A DNA stretch of 64,000 nt. It comes from Rhodocollybia butyracea (taxonomy: Eukaryota; Basidiomycota; Agaricomycetes; Agaricales; Omphalotaceae). A model generated the notes under the pieces. The model was given only the letters and a program-made list of their open reading frames with translations, searched no databases and was not told the DNA's origin. Position 1 is the first letter of the stretch. Every line of letters begins with the position of its first letter. The stretch covers positions 682,001 through 746,000 of the forward strand of contig JADNRY010000008.1 in assembly GCA_015501585.1 (NCBI GenBank), written 5' to 3'. The translations under genes and the position numbers were made by a program. Of this stretch, positions 1 to 11,195 are shown piece by piece.

Positions 1-2207
1 TCACAATACTTCACAATACACATACCACAGAAGTTGAATGTCCAGTTACTGGCCTGTTGAAAATTAGTGGGAGGAAGAGGGAAAATGGCAATGAGAGGTG
101 GAGGAGTGTTTTAAGCAGTGTTTTTATTTGATATGACCAAAGAAAACCCACTGTACTCAAAGCGTTAGCTGGGGCTCTCATCCGTAAGCCAACGATTTCT
201 GCAGATGTCAGGTATAACCATCATTAACCAAGTGCAGATGTTAGAATAGCACTAACCTGCAGGGTATAACCAAGTCATTCCTAGCCATCCAACAGCAAAG
301 AAAGAGTTGAAAACGAATAACAGGACAGCGCTAACGACGTCAGCCGCCGAATTGTTAATACTTCCCAATACAGCGAGAAGGACCATGGTGATACACTGGC
401 CAATGCTGCCAAATATCATGAGTTTGCGCCTCCCAAGACGATCAATAAGAAATATTGCAACAAGAGAGGCCAAGAAGTATTCTGTGCCATTGCAAGCAGC
501 CAGTATCCGCGACTTGACATCATTTATGCCTAAGCGCTCAAAGAGGATGGTCTATGGAATTTGTTCAAATTTTACTGCAAAATTAGTCAAATGTACGAAG
601 CCCACCGCATAATATGTTATAAGATTGATACCAGTTATCTGCCAGCCATTGAAATTCAGGACTCCGCTCAGTTGCACAAGCAAACACGACTCACCTGCTG
701 GAAGCATTGTATGACCACTCCCAAGGCTACACGTCTAAAGTTTTGACTTCGTCCACCAGTAAAGAGTTCACTCAGAGAGGCCTTCTCTGAGGATCCTGGT
801 TTGGAACCTTCTAAAGCGACTGCCTCTTGGACGGCGTGGAAGGTCAATTGTACTGAGGGGTCCGTGTGCGGGTTGTCTTCTAGCGCGGAAATAACGGCCA
901 TAGCCTCCGCTGGGCGACCAACTTTCATGAGCCCTATCATAGAGTCTTCAGCGTCAAAGATCCGGGAATAATCATTGACTTACATCGCGGAGACTCAGGT
1001 AGCTTTCAAAACAATTAGAATCGAGTTTTAAAATGCAGTAGTGGTCTCACCATTGGCAGAGCGAAAACTACAATCAGAGCGAAAAGAATCTGTAAAGCGA
1101 TGGGAACCCTCCATTGCGCTGAAGAATTGGAAGCCCAAAATCTGCGAAAGATTAATCAATTTGAATCCGTGTAGATGCGAACAGTGACTTGCAGCGCAAA
1201 ATCTATCCACTAATTGCCATTATTCTCACAACACAACGGCGGTGATAAAAACCTACATAACTGCCCACCAAATGATAAGTAACACTCGGAATGGAAAAGG
1301 AAGAAATTTGCTCACGAGATCATAATACCCAATGTGATCAGACTTCCCTCTATCATGATTAAACTACCTCTCGATTTCGGCGGAGAGCATCTTGTATAAC
1401 ATGAGGCTTCTGGAAGTCACCCGAGCATAAGAACGAGACTCACTCAGCATGATAGGCAGGTACAGTAGACGTCTGGCAGTTCGGATGAGTAACGCGCTCG
1501 AAGCCTTGATGGTAGTATCTCACATTTAGTCCGTTTCCTACCCCTGTCAAGGTGCGAGCAAAAGCCAGTTGGGCGTAGCTAAACGACGATGCCTGGATAA
1601 TGGCACCAATGGTCATTATGGAGCAACCTTTGGATATAATGAGCAAAGATAAAATGTACGACGACAGACGCACCCAATGCAATTGTACGTTTCCTTCCAA
1701 ATCTATCTCCGATAAAAAGAGTCGACAATGCGCCTATTAGACACCCAATTTCCTGGATCAAGTGTACCAATTGTCAGACCCGAACGATATTGAGAGTCCG
1801 GGACACACATATATGGCAACGAGGAAGCTTTGCAAAGTAGCATGGTTGGGATGAGCATCAGAGACGACGACTTGGGGAAAAACTTTTTCAAACTAAGTAG
1901 GATGGGCAGTGGGTGGGCGAAGTTGTTGTCTGTAATAGTAGGCACAAACCTGATTGGCGGTGAGAAGAGCTGACATGACACCTTGGTCATATCTGAAAGT
2001 ACTCGATACTTATTCCAGCTGTACTCGAGATGAAAAGGTTAAATCGCACCCGAACAAGATGAAGCCTGTGCCTGCTACGAAAGAGAGAGTTGCTGTCAGC
2101 TTCCTGCCTCGTAACTTCATGGCGTCAGTTGCAGCGTGAACATCATCTTCAAAAGTTGTGCTCAAGGCCTTGTCGCTGTGGTCGTTGATTGCTTTTTCGT
2201 TAGACAT
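1..2207 (-). CDS. MFS sugar transporter (partial at window edge)
   Basis: Plasma-membrane sugar/H+ symporter of the major facilitator superfamily, truncated by the left window edge. The start at 2207 gives MSNEKAINDHSDKA. Removing short GT-AG introns restores the family landmarks in order: FGYDQGVMSALLTANQ in TM1, an IYEIGCLIGALSTLFIGD stretch containing DRFGRK (loop 2-3), TLTGVGNGLN/TSTVPAYHAE, EGSLITLGIMIS, the RVPIALQILFALIV helix, FLIDRLGRRKLMI (the second GRR motif) and RAPANALST/ASNWTFNF near TM10. Single frames look broken, but each break coincides with a credible intron, so I read it as intact and very intron-rich (about ten introns). The NmrA-like gene is divergent at 2697. The substrate cannot be told; hexoses or oligosaccharides are the usual range for this lactose-permease/STL1-like branch. 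Confidence 0.85.
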
Positions 2208-2696
2208 GGCGGTAATGAATGGGAGGGTCACGGTGGGTTGATTTATACTTCTTCTTTTTGCGGTCCTGTCGGACGTCCCGCTCCGAGTCCTGCTCCACTA
2301 AGTATGTGGGAGGATACCAGGCGTGACCATGCTTAACAGACTGGTCACCTGTGGGAGGAAGATTTCGGCTAGGTGGTACTATATAAGTATCAGCACGAAA
2401 GCTAACGCTTGACCTCTGGCTTTCTTGTGCGACTTGAAGCTTGAAGTTGATTCAATAATATTAAGACTTGCCTATAGTTATAGACCAGGACGACCTGGGA
2501 ACAAATAACCCGTTTCCTTCCTACATAAGTAGCGAAGTTTATTTGGAGCTTGTTAAAGTTAAGCGCACATTTATGACGTAAATCATCTTGATCTTCATCA
2601 AGGCCACGCGCCGAGCACTCAGCACATCTGTTGAATCGGGGCAGTGTCCTCGATTCAACAGTCGCCCAGCCTACACCAAACATCTCTTAAACCACA
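2208..2696. promoter_or_regulatory. Divergent intergenic region between sugar transporter and NmrA-like gene
   Basis: About 490 bp separates two start codons on opposite strands, so it must carry both promoters. I see no gene in it. A TATA-like ctatataag lies near 2379-2388 on the + strand, too far from the 2697 start to be sure of its role. Co-regulation is inference only. Confidence 0.4.
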
Positions 2697-3875
2697 ATGG
2701 TCAAGATCGCGGTGGCTGGTGGCTCAGGCCGTGCGACACCCCACATTCAAAACATGATAAACTGTACTGACTTTTTCTCTAGAACTTGCCCAGGAAGTCA
2801 TTGATACTTTGATCGCTGCAAACAAGCATCAAATAACTATTCTGACAAGAAATGCCTCTGCTAAGGACAGCATGCCTGGAGTCACCTGGCTCGCTGTAAA
2901 CTACAATGACAAGGATGAGCTCGTTTCAGCCCTGCAAGGAATTCACACTGTCCTGTCTTTCACCAACCAACAGGATGCAGACGGCGTGAACAATGCTCAG
3001 AAGAATCTGATCGATGCATGTATAGCTGCTGGCGTTTCGCGCTTTGCACCGAGCGAGTATGGAAGGTAAGTCAGCCAGTACTGTCATGTGTGCAGCAATG
3101 ATATCCTGCTTCAGTGCGGGGAAAGATGATCTGCCTTTCTGGGCAGGGAAGAAGGTGATCCAAGAGTATCTCGAAAAGGTGAATGAGAAGGGAAAAGTAA
3201 GGATCAAACAGTCATCGATATTCAAAGTCCTCATATTAACCCCGTAGCTTAGGTTCTCGAGTACACCCTGTTCCAACCAGGTTTGTTCCTAGATTATCTA
3301 GCATCTCCCCACAAGACAGCCAAATACGTGACTCCACTGGACACCTTCATTGATTTTCAAAACCGACGTGCGATTGTTGTTGAGGGTCATGAGGACGCCA
3401 TCATGACCCTGACCACTGTTCAAGATATTGCTGGAGTTGTGGCCGGAGCAGTGGACTTGAATGGCGAATGGCCCAAACTTGGCGGTATAAGGGGTAACCG
3501 GGTCACTGTCTCGCAGATTCTCAAGGTTGGTGAGAAAGTTCGAGGTATGTGTTATCAACCTAAACGTTACGGAAAGATTGAAGTGGTTAACATGGAATCG
3601 CAGGTCATCCTTTCACCATTGATAAAGTCAAGCTCGAGGACCTCGAAGCAGGAGTTCTCAGGACATCATGGACTCTGGGGAAACGCCACCCGAGCTTTAC
3701 TGATGACCAGGCAGAGGCGCTCGCAGTTGTGTTGAAGACAGTTCTCATCGGTACGCTCCTCAGCAGTGCAAAGGGTGCATGGGATGTGTCAGATGCTTTC
3801 AACAAGCTTCTGCCAAGCTACGAGTTCACTCGGATTGAGAATTTTCTCGCCAATGTCTGGGAGGGAAAGCCATAG
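2697..3875 (+). CDS. NmrA-like / isoflavone-reductase-like NAD(P)-binding protein
   Basis: Atypical short-chain dehydrogenase of the NmrA/isoflavone reductase group, probably a cytosolic NAD(P)H-binding reductase or redox sensor. The start at 2697 gives MVKIAVAGGSG, the glycine-rich dinucleotide loop, and an intron follows at once. Exon 2 carries ILTRNAS (end of beta2, where NADP specificity is read), VLSFTNQQDADG and the family signature SRFAPSEYGR. Later exons give KDDLPFWAGKKVIQEYLEK (the Lys region), LEYTLFQPGLFLDYL and a C-terminal half ending NVWEGKP with the stop at 3873-3875. Four introns, about 300 residues, the usual family length. The substrate is not predictable. Confidence 0.82.
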
Positions 3876-4056
3876 TACTAGTAGTCGCTATGAACTTATC
3901 ATTTGCCGGTGATAGCAGCCAATATATCGAATGGGACTTGAAGGTTGATTTGTAGATGATAAGATCGATTGCCGTGAATGACGCTTTGGCGCCAGTTCAA
4001 CGGTACCGCTACCCGTGCGATAAAGTCAAAATCGCGTCTCTTCTCTCACTTCTTCC

Positions 4057-7000
4057 ATGAGCTCTCTTGTTCAGCATTTGGAATTCCTCGTTGGATCTAC
4101 AAAGGACCTTTCTGGAGATGACACGTCTGTAATTCAAGAATGGACAAAGTATGAACAACTTGTTTTTAACAAACCTGCTCTAATCTGCTTCAGATTGCAT
4201 AAAACATCTACTAAAGGTAGAATAACGCGCCATAAATAAACCGTGGCTTTAAAGACACCTCCTTAGACCTGCCTTCTGTCGTGAACACCAATGATGAATC
4301 GGATTCATGGTCATCTGTGCTTGACATCTATGACAATTCAAAGACAAGTCAAACTGCGACCCTTTCCAAGTTGCTGATGTGTGTGATGAATACGGCGGCC
4401 CATAAATCTCATTGACCTTATTGACCTCTTAGGAAACCAGACGCTGAACATCTCTTGGGCTCACTTCAATCTATACTCTCTTCATCACGACATGACGACG
4501 AGGTTTCCGGAGAACTTGCTGAGCTAGTTGGTTATGATGAAATAGAGCTTGTAATGGATATCATTAAAGATCGGCGTACCTTGGTCAATGAAGTGGGTGA
4601 CATTCGGGTCACCGTATCCTTGTACTGACACGCTCCTCTGAAGATCACAGAGCTCAATAATGCACCCACGAAAGTATCGATTAATACGGGGAAGCATAAT
4701 GAAGTTTCAAAAGCTTTCATGGATCCTAAGCAAGCCCGCTTACGCATCGAACAACAACTACAAGAGAATGCTGCGAGACCTTTGTTTTCGGGAGTCATGG
4801 TATATTAGGTGCTTTTCATGGAAGGACGCTGCTTATGAGCGAGTGCCTTGCAGGGAGCTGAAACTGAAATTCTTCCTCATGTTTACACTTCGTCCTCAAT
4901 TTCGCAAGGCAACGTCCTGTCCCATTTAGGCACGAGATACATGCTTCCAATCGGGACACAAAGGTTTATGAAAGAGGTGAGTAGATAGGCCACTCAGCTT
5001 GCATAGATCTTACTCATTTTGCTGTAGGAGTACGAAGAGGTGATAATTCCTCCCGCTCGCCCGGTCCCACCTAGAGATATGGAACGACTCGTGCCAGTGG
5101 TGGAGCTGGACGAGTTGGCCGGAGGGTGTTTTCCCGGATACCAATCGTTGAATAGAATACAATCTATAGTGTACCCGACTGCGTATGGGTCAAACGAGAA
5201 CATGCTCGTCTGTGGTATGTTCTCTGGTTTTTCACCATCGATACAACTCAATGTCTTCGCAGCGCCCACTGGTGCTGTATGTATCTCATTGTATCGAAAG
5301 TACACAAAATCTCTAAGTAACTGGTCAGGGTAAAACTGATGTCGCAATGCTGACCATTCTACGTGTACTTGACCAACATCGTACTCCATCATCGATACCA
5401 GGCAACATTAGTGGCACTATCCAGCGGGACTCATTTAAAATCATCTACGTGTAAGGACTTACTGTGTTCCCCACAATTTTAGCTCATGTTATTGTAGCGC
5501 TCCGATGAAAGCTTTAGCTTCTGAAATTGTACGCAAATTTCAAAAAAGGTTGAAATGGCTCTCAATTCAAGTGCGAGAGTTGACTGGTGAGCACGATCAA
5601 ATTTACAAATAATTCTACCTCAATGTATGCTCAAGGTGACATGCAAATGACCAAGGCTGAGATCGCTCAAACACAAATCATTGTCACAACACCAGAAAAG
5701 TGGGATGTGGTCACTAGAAAACCCACAGGAGAGGGCGAGCTTGCTTCGGTAGATCTCTCGCTTGTAGAGTCTTATTTCTTGCGCTGAAGTTACATGGTAC
5801 AGAGTCTGAAACTTTTAATTATCGACGAGGTTCATCTTTTGAACGAGGATCGAGGAGCAGTGCTTGAGACCATTGTGGCCCGAACATTGCGCCAGGTTGG
5901 CAGCTTTCCTTATCCTGATGAACAGTGTAAGCTTACAAATCATCTACAGGTCGAATCATCTCAATCACTAATTAGAATCCTTGGGTTGAGTGCTACTCTA
6001 CCCAACTATGTTGATGTCGCTGATTTCCTAAGGTATCCATGAAAGTCATCGTCGTGCGTAGGCAGAAGATTGAATTGTAACTTTTTTGTAGTGTTTCACG
6101 ACAAAAAGGCCTCTTCTACTTCGATTCGTCCTTCCGTCCTGTCCCCCTGGAGCAGCACTTCTTGGGAATAAAAGGCAAGCCGGGGAGCCCTCTGGCGAAG
6201 AAGAATCTAGACCATGTTACTTTTGAGAAAGTCTCAGAGCTAGTTGCTCAAGGCCATCAAGTCATGGTTTTCGTGCATGCTAGGAAAGAGACGGTCAAAA
6301 CTGCTTTGGCACTGAAAGAGGCTGCTATGGCAGAGGGTTCTAGCGATGATTTTAATTGTGAAGAGCATCCGCAATGGTCCAATTTCCGTCGTGAACTTTC
6401 GCAGTCGAGAAATAAAGAAATGAAGCAACTTTTCGATCATGGATTTGGCATTCACCACGCGGGTATGCTACGGTCAGATAGAAATATGATGGAAAGAATG
6501 TTCGAAGCCCGAGCAATCAAGGTGCGTGCATCGATCAATCTCGTATCGCTCTTACAAGACTTTGACTAGGTTTTGTGCTGTACTGCCACACTTGCATGGG
6601 GTGTAAACCTACCAGCTCACGCCGGTAAGTATAGTGCCAATCCAGTCATCTGAATGTTTTGAAAGTTTTGCTCTAGTGGTCATCAAAGGCACCCAGGTTT
6701 ATGACAGCTCGAAAGGAAAATTCACCGACCTTTCAGTCCTCGATGTGTTACAAGTATTTGGTCGCGCCGGTCGTCCTGGGCTAGAAAGCAGCGGTGAAGG
6801 TTACATCTGTACCTCGGACGACAAGCTCACGCACTATCTTGAAGCCGTCACTGCCCAAGTACGTCTCGTTGTTGGTTTACCTCACGATCTGTTTTAACGG
6901 TTCATCGCCTGAAGAATCCTATTGAATCGCAGTAGGTCAACTTTTATATTGTCACACTAGCTGTAACTTTTCTGCAGGTTCCAGAAGGGTATCATTGACT

Positions 7001-9925
7001 CTCTCAATGCCGAGATTGCTTTAGGAACAGTCGCTAATACGAACGACGCGGTCCAGTGGCTAGGATATACTTATATTTTCGTCCGGATGCGCAAGAACCC
7101 TTTCCTCTATGGTTTGTGCCATATCAACTTAGGTTGACCTTAAATCGATATTTTGTAACACAGGTATCGACCGAAATGCTGTTTTAGAGGATCCTCATCT
7201 AGGAAACAAACGAACCGAACTGGTTACTCAAGCAGCTCAAAAACTTGCTGAAGCTCGAATGATTGAATTTGACCGTCAAAGTGGCGCTTTCACAATCACC
7301 GATCTGGGCCGTATCGCAGCGCGATATTATATCCAATATCGGTCGATTGAGATTTTCAACGAGATCTTTCGGCCCAAGATGTCTGAAGCGGATGTTTTGG
7401 GAATGTTGAGCAAGAGCACTGAGGTATTACTTTTCTATTCACCTGGAAGCAATTCTTACTCTATTTTTCAGTTTATTCAAATCCAAATGAGAGAAAACGA
7501 GGAGTCTGAGCTCAAGGTCCTATTGGAAAACATTCCTTGTGATGTCAAGGTGATAATTATTTTCGTTGTTACATGGTTATTGCTCATTTTTGGCTATATC
7601 AGGATGGGACTACTACAAATGAAGGAAAAGTAAACATCCTCTTGCAAGCGTATATCTCAAGACATATGCTTGATGACTTTGCATTGGTCTCCGACTCGGC
7701 CTATGTTGCACAAAATGGCGGTCGTATCGTGCGCGCGCTGTTGGAAATCGCCATTAGTCGAAAATGGGCCCATGTGTCCGCTGTTCTCATGGGTTTGAGT
7801 AAAGCGATCGAAAAGCGGTCGTGGCCATTCGACCAGCCCTTGAAGCAGTTTGATTTAAAGGCTGACGTTATCCACAATCTCGAGACATGGGCAGATAACT
7901 ACTCACCCGCGGAACTAGCGATTATGAGCGCTGATGAACTTGGAAAGCTGATTCATCTCAATGTAGTTCAAGGAAAAGCATTATTGATCGCCGCGAAACA
8001 GTTCCCCACTGTACAAATCTTGAGTGAGCTACGACCTCTCGGCTCTGATGTTTTAAAGGTTGTCGTTCACGTCGCCAAATCTTTTACTTGGAACAATAAA
8101 CTTCATGGTTCCTCTGAACCGTTCTGGATCTGGATTGAAGATAATCAAGGAATTAACATTCTTCAAATGTCGCATCTGATCCTCCGCCCGAACACCGAGA
8201 CCCTGCATCTTGACTTTATTATTCCCATTGTACATGGACGGACGCCATCCTTCATCACTATACGCTGTGTCTCCGATAGATGGTTGGGAGCAGAGAATGA
8301 AATAGAGATTCCTCTCGACAAGCTTATCATGCCCCGCCCTGCTGAAAGTCTAACTCCTCCGCTAAATCTCCCTCTACTTTCCCTTTCGAGTTTAAGAAGG
8401 CCTGTAGTCGAAAAGATGTTTTCGAAGCATTTACACCACTTCAACTCCCTTCAAACGCAAGTGCTATGGAGCCTGGCGAATACGAAATCGCACTCCCTCT
8501 TTTGTGCTCCTACAGGCAGTGGTAAGTCAGTCATGGCTAACATTGTCATATGGTATGTGTATCGTCGGCTTTCCGTATTTTATTTCTGAAGATCTATGTA
8601 GGACTATGTCCATGGAAGCCAGAAACTCCTGGATTCTAGTCATTGCACCTCGACGCAGCGCAGCAGCAGAGATTATTTCAGATCTTCGTATTGCGCCGCT
8701 GAGATCGGATATCACCTTGGAACTGGTCAACGACGAAAAGAACGTTCTAGAGCCCCCTGCAGGTAGAACTATTCGAGTGGTCTCTGCCCAACACCTATGC
8801 AAAGTCACATCCCGTCGTGATCCTGCGAAACCTATAACCGGCCTTGATCTCGTCGTCTGCGAGAATCTTGACGAGATGGATGATGCTTACGAATTAGGAG
8901 TTTCGTTGCTCCGCCACGCCACTCAGACATACCCTACACGATACCTAGGAATATCCAGATCGTTAAATGACGCTGCTGATCTCGCTGCTTGGTTGGATGT
9001 AGATGAACTATGTTTCCACAGCTTCCGCCCTACCGACCGCAGTCAATCATTAACCACCTCGACCCAACCTTTCACTATCCCACATTCTGGCTCCTTGTTC
9101 AAAGCCATGGCAAAACCTACGCACTCTGCCATCCGGTCAGCAGTATTGGAAGATTCTGCGATCGTCTTTGTTTCTTCGAGAAGCCAGTGTCGTGGGACGG
9201 CATTAGACCTTCTCACTCAATGCGCTCTGGAGAATCAATCTGACCGAGGCTATCTCCCGCCTGATGTACACATGTACATCCACGAGGCTTATACCACACG
9301 GCTACAAGATCGATCTCTCGCGGATTTTCTTTCGAAAGGCGTCGGGTTTTTCCACGATGGGTTGAGTAGAAGCGATCGTACTCTTATGCTGCAGCTCTAC
9401 GCTGAAGGCATTATCCGTGTGCTAATAGTACCTCGGGAAGCGTGCTGGTCGTTGCCTGTCCGTGCTGCCGTTGTAGTTGTAATGGGCACACAATACGTGC
9501 ACTTTGAGGGAGACGAGCGCCAGCTTCGAGAGTATGACCTGACAGAACTTGTCCGTATGCAGAGCCGGGCTGTGCGGCATTCGGGCTCTGGGCACTTTCA
9601 CTTGTTCTGTCAGGCAGAGGCAAGGAACATGTACGTGCGTTTCTTAACTGAGGGCCTCCCATTAGAGTCCAAACTCTTTGAGTCACGAGTCTTGGAGGAC
9701 TGGTTTCGAGGAATGCGGAGGCAGGGATTTTTAAAAGAGAAACAACACATTATGGACGCACTGTCTTTCACCTTCCTCGCGCGACGAGTGGGGACAAACC
9801 CGGCGTACTACAACTGTGCTTCAAATTTACGAGATGAAAATCTGTCCCGGATCGTAGACCAACTTTGGTCTTTCGAGCAGACAACGGCGCCGGTTGAAAC
9901 AAATGCAGATATAACTAAAGATTAA
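4057..9925 (+). CDS. ASCC3/Slh1-type Ski2-like RNA helicase with degenerate second cassette
   Basis: Large superfamily 2 helicase of the Slh1 (yeast) / Mug81 (fission yeast) / ASCC3 (human) type. The family acts in ribosome quality control (dissociation of collided ribosomes) and, in animals, in alkylation repair. The N-terminal cassette looks complete: APTGAGKTD split by an intron near 5280-5330, [35 protein letters not shown] at about 5818, LGLSATLPN at about 5980, [14 protein letters not shown] and FGRAGRPG at about 6760. It is followed by winged-helix and Sec63 domains. The C-terminal cassette keeps Walker A ([10 protein letters not shown], about 8506), but the DEVH position reads CENLDEMDD (about 8857) and the GRAGRP position reads MQSRAVRHS (about 9556). 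The protein stops at 9925, soon after the second winged helix, without the second Sec63 domain. I estimate about 1,700 residues against about 1,950 for typical orthologues. Over ten short introns. Confidence 0.85.
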
Positions 9926-10265
9926 CGCAATGAGGAGAAGTCGAGAGAGTGCCCGCTATTTACTGATACATTTCTGAAATACTAATACTTGGTGATACTA
10001 TCAAAGCTGGATTTCGCTAGGCGATTCAACCGTGACTCCGTCTTCAAGATAGGAGTAGAACGACCTTCCTTCGCTAACTACAATGATAGGAGGTTCAAAT
10101 CATCAACACATGCAAATGGACAAAGTTGTTCGTGTATAAACATCAATTTGAATTGTCGGGAATGACCTTACTTCCTCGGGTACATTTGTCCGTTATTTAA
10201 AGGGTCGTAATTCTGGCTGGATATAAGTTGCACGACCTCCTTCAGCTCCTTACCTTCCGCACGTC
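9926..10265. other. Intergenic region with TATA-like box upstream of secreted protein gene
   Basis: 340 bp between two + strand genes with no coding signal. A TATA-like gatataag lies at about 10220-10227, some 40 bp before the next ATG, which suits a core promoter for the secreted protein gene. Confidence 0.4.
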
Positions 10266-11012
10266 ATGATATTGACTTTCCTCCTTCCTGTTGCTCTCGC
10301 TGTTACCTCTTTTGCAGCCGACATTACCTGCTCCCCAGTTGTCAATGGAACATTGCAGCTAGTTATGCCTGACAACGAGGATATTACTCGTACCGGTGTC
10401 ACCTTCGGTGGGCCAAACTATGTCGTAAATGGAGTGGAAGCTCGGCTCCTGAAGATATTCAATACAGAAAATGCACAAGTATGTATGCCCTGCAAGAAAT
10501 GGCCTTTGACTTACTATTATTGCACCCCCAGTTTTCTTTCAATGCATGTAATTCCAAGTTCATGGGGTGGGAACAGATTTACAGCGAATTCGGGACCACA
10601 TTCCTTTATGGACAACTCCAAGATGTAACTAGCGGCCTTTGCGTGACTGCATCTCAGCTAGGCGGTCAGAATTTTGTCTTGTTCTTACTCCCTCTTTTGA
10701 CTGGTTCTATCAGAATATGTAACCACTGAGTTCTACGCTTCAGATTGCAGCGTCCTCGACAACGAGAGCCAGCTGTACCAATTCTTCCGTATCGAGATCT
10801 TGGCCAGTGTAAACGGAGCGCAGGATCAAACGCCGACTATCGCCTTTATCGGTGGCACACCATCCTCGAACCCCGATGGAGCGGAAATCTACAGTTACAA
10901 TTTTTCTCGGGACGACCTGACCTCGGACGACTCTCTCCCCGACGTTGTCGCTACAAACCCGAGGACTGACAACTCCGATTTAGGTTTCTTTGCGCCGGAA
11001 TACGCGTTCTGA
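10266..11012 (+). CDS. Small secreted protein of unknown function
   Basis: Three exons (10266-10478, 10532-10664, 10714-11012) join in frame to 214 residues. The first 18 residues (MILTFLLPVALAVTSFAA) are a textbook signal peptide with an Ala-rich cleavage site before DITCSP. The mature protein has few cysteines, an N-terminal part with FGGPNYVVNG, a middle SFNACNSKFMGW and an acidic, Asp/Ser-rich C-terminus ending FAPEYAF. I recognise no enzyme motif. Basidiomycetes carry many lineage-specific secreted proteins of this size, so an extracellular role is likely and anything more is guesswork. Exon 2 ends in phase 1 before gtcaga. The next possible splice would create a stop, which supports the model given. 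Confidence 0.65.
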
Positions 11013-11195
11013 GTACAGGAAGGGGGATACAGCTTCATAAACAAGAATTGGAAACTAACTTCGTTTATGCTCAGGACATTATTTCTGCTTATACGCATAT
11101 GAGAATATATTTACAGAAAATCTACGATATTGTTGGACCCATGAACCGGTAGAACGAGCGACCCCTTTCGGGGGGCAGAAGCGTGCTGAAAAGTC

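Noticed and set aside
1..2207. Sugar transporter as a pseudogene with many frameshifts
   Set aside because: Every frame change coincides with a short GT-AG intron, and joining exons restores the family motifs.
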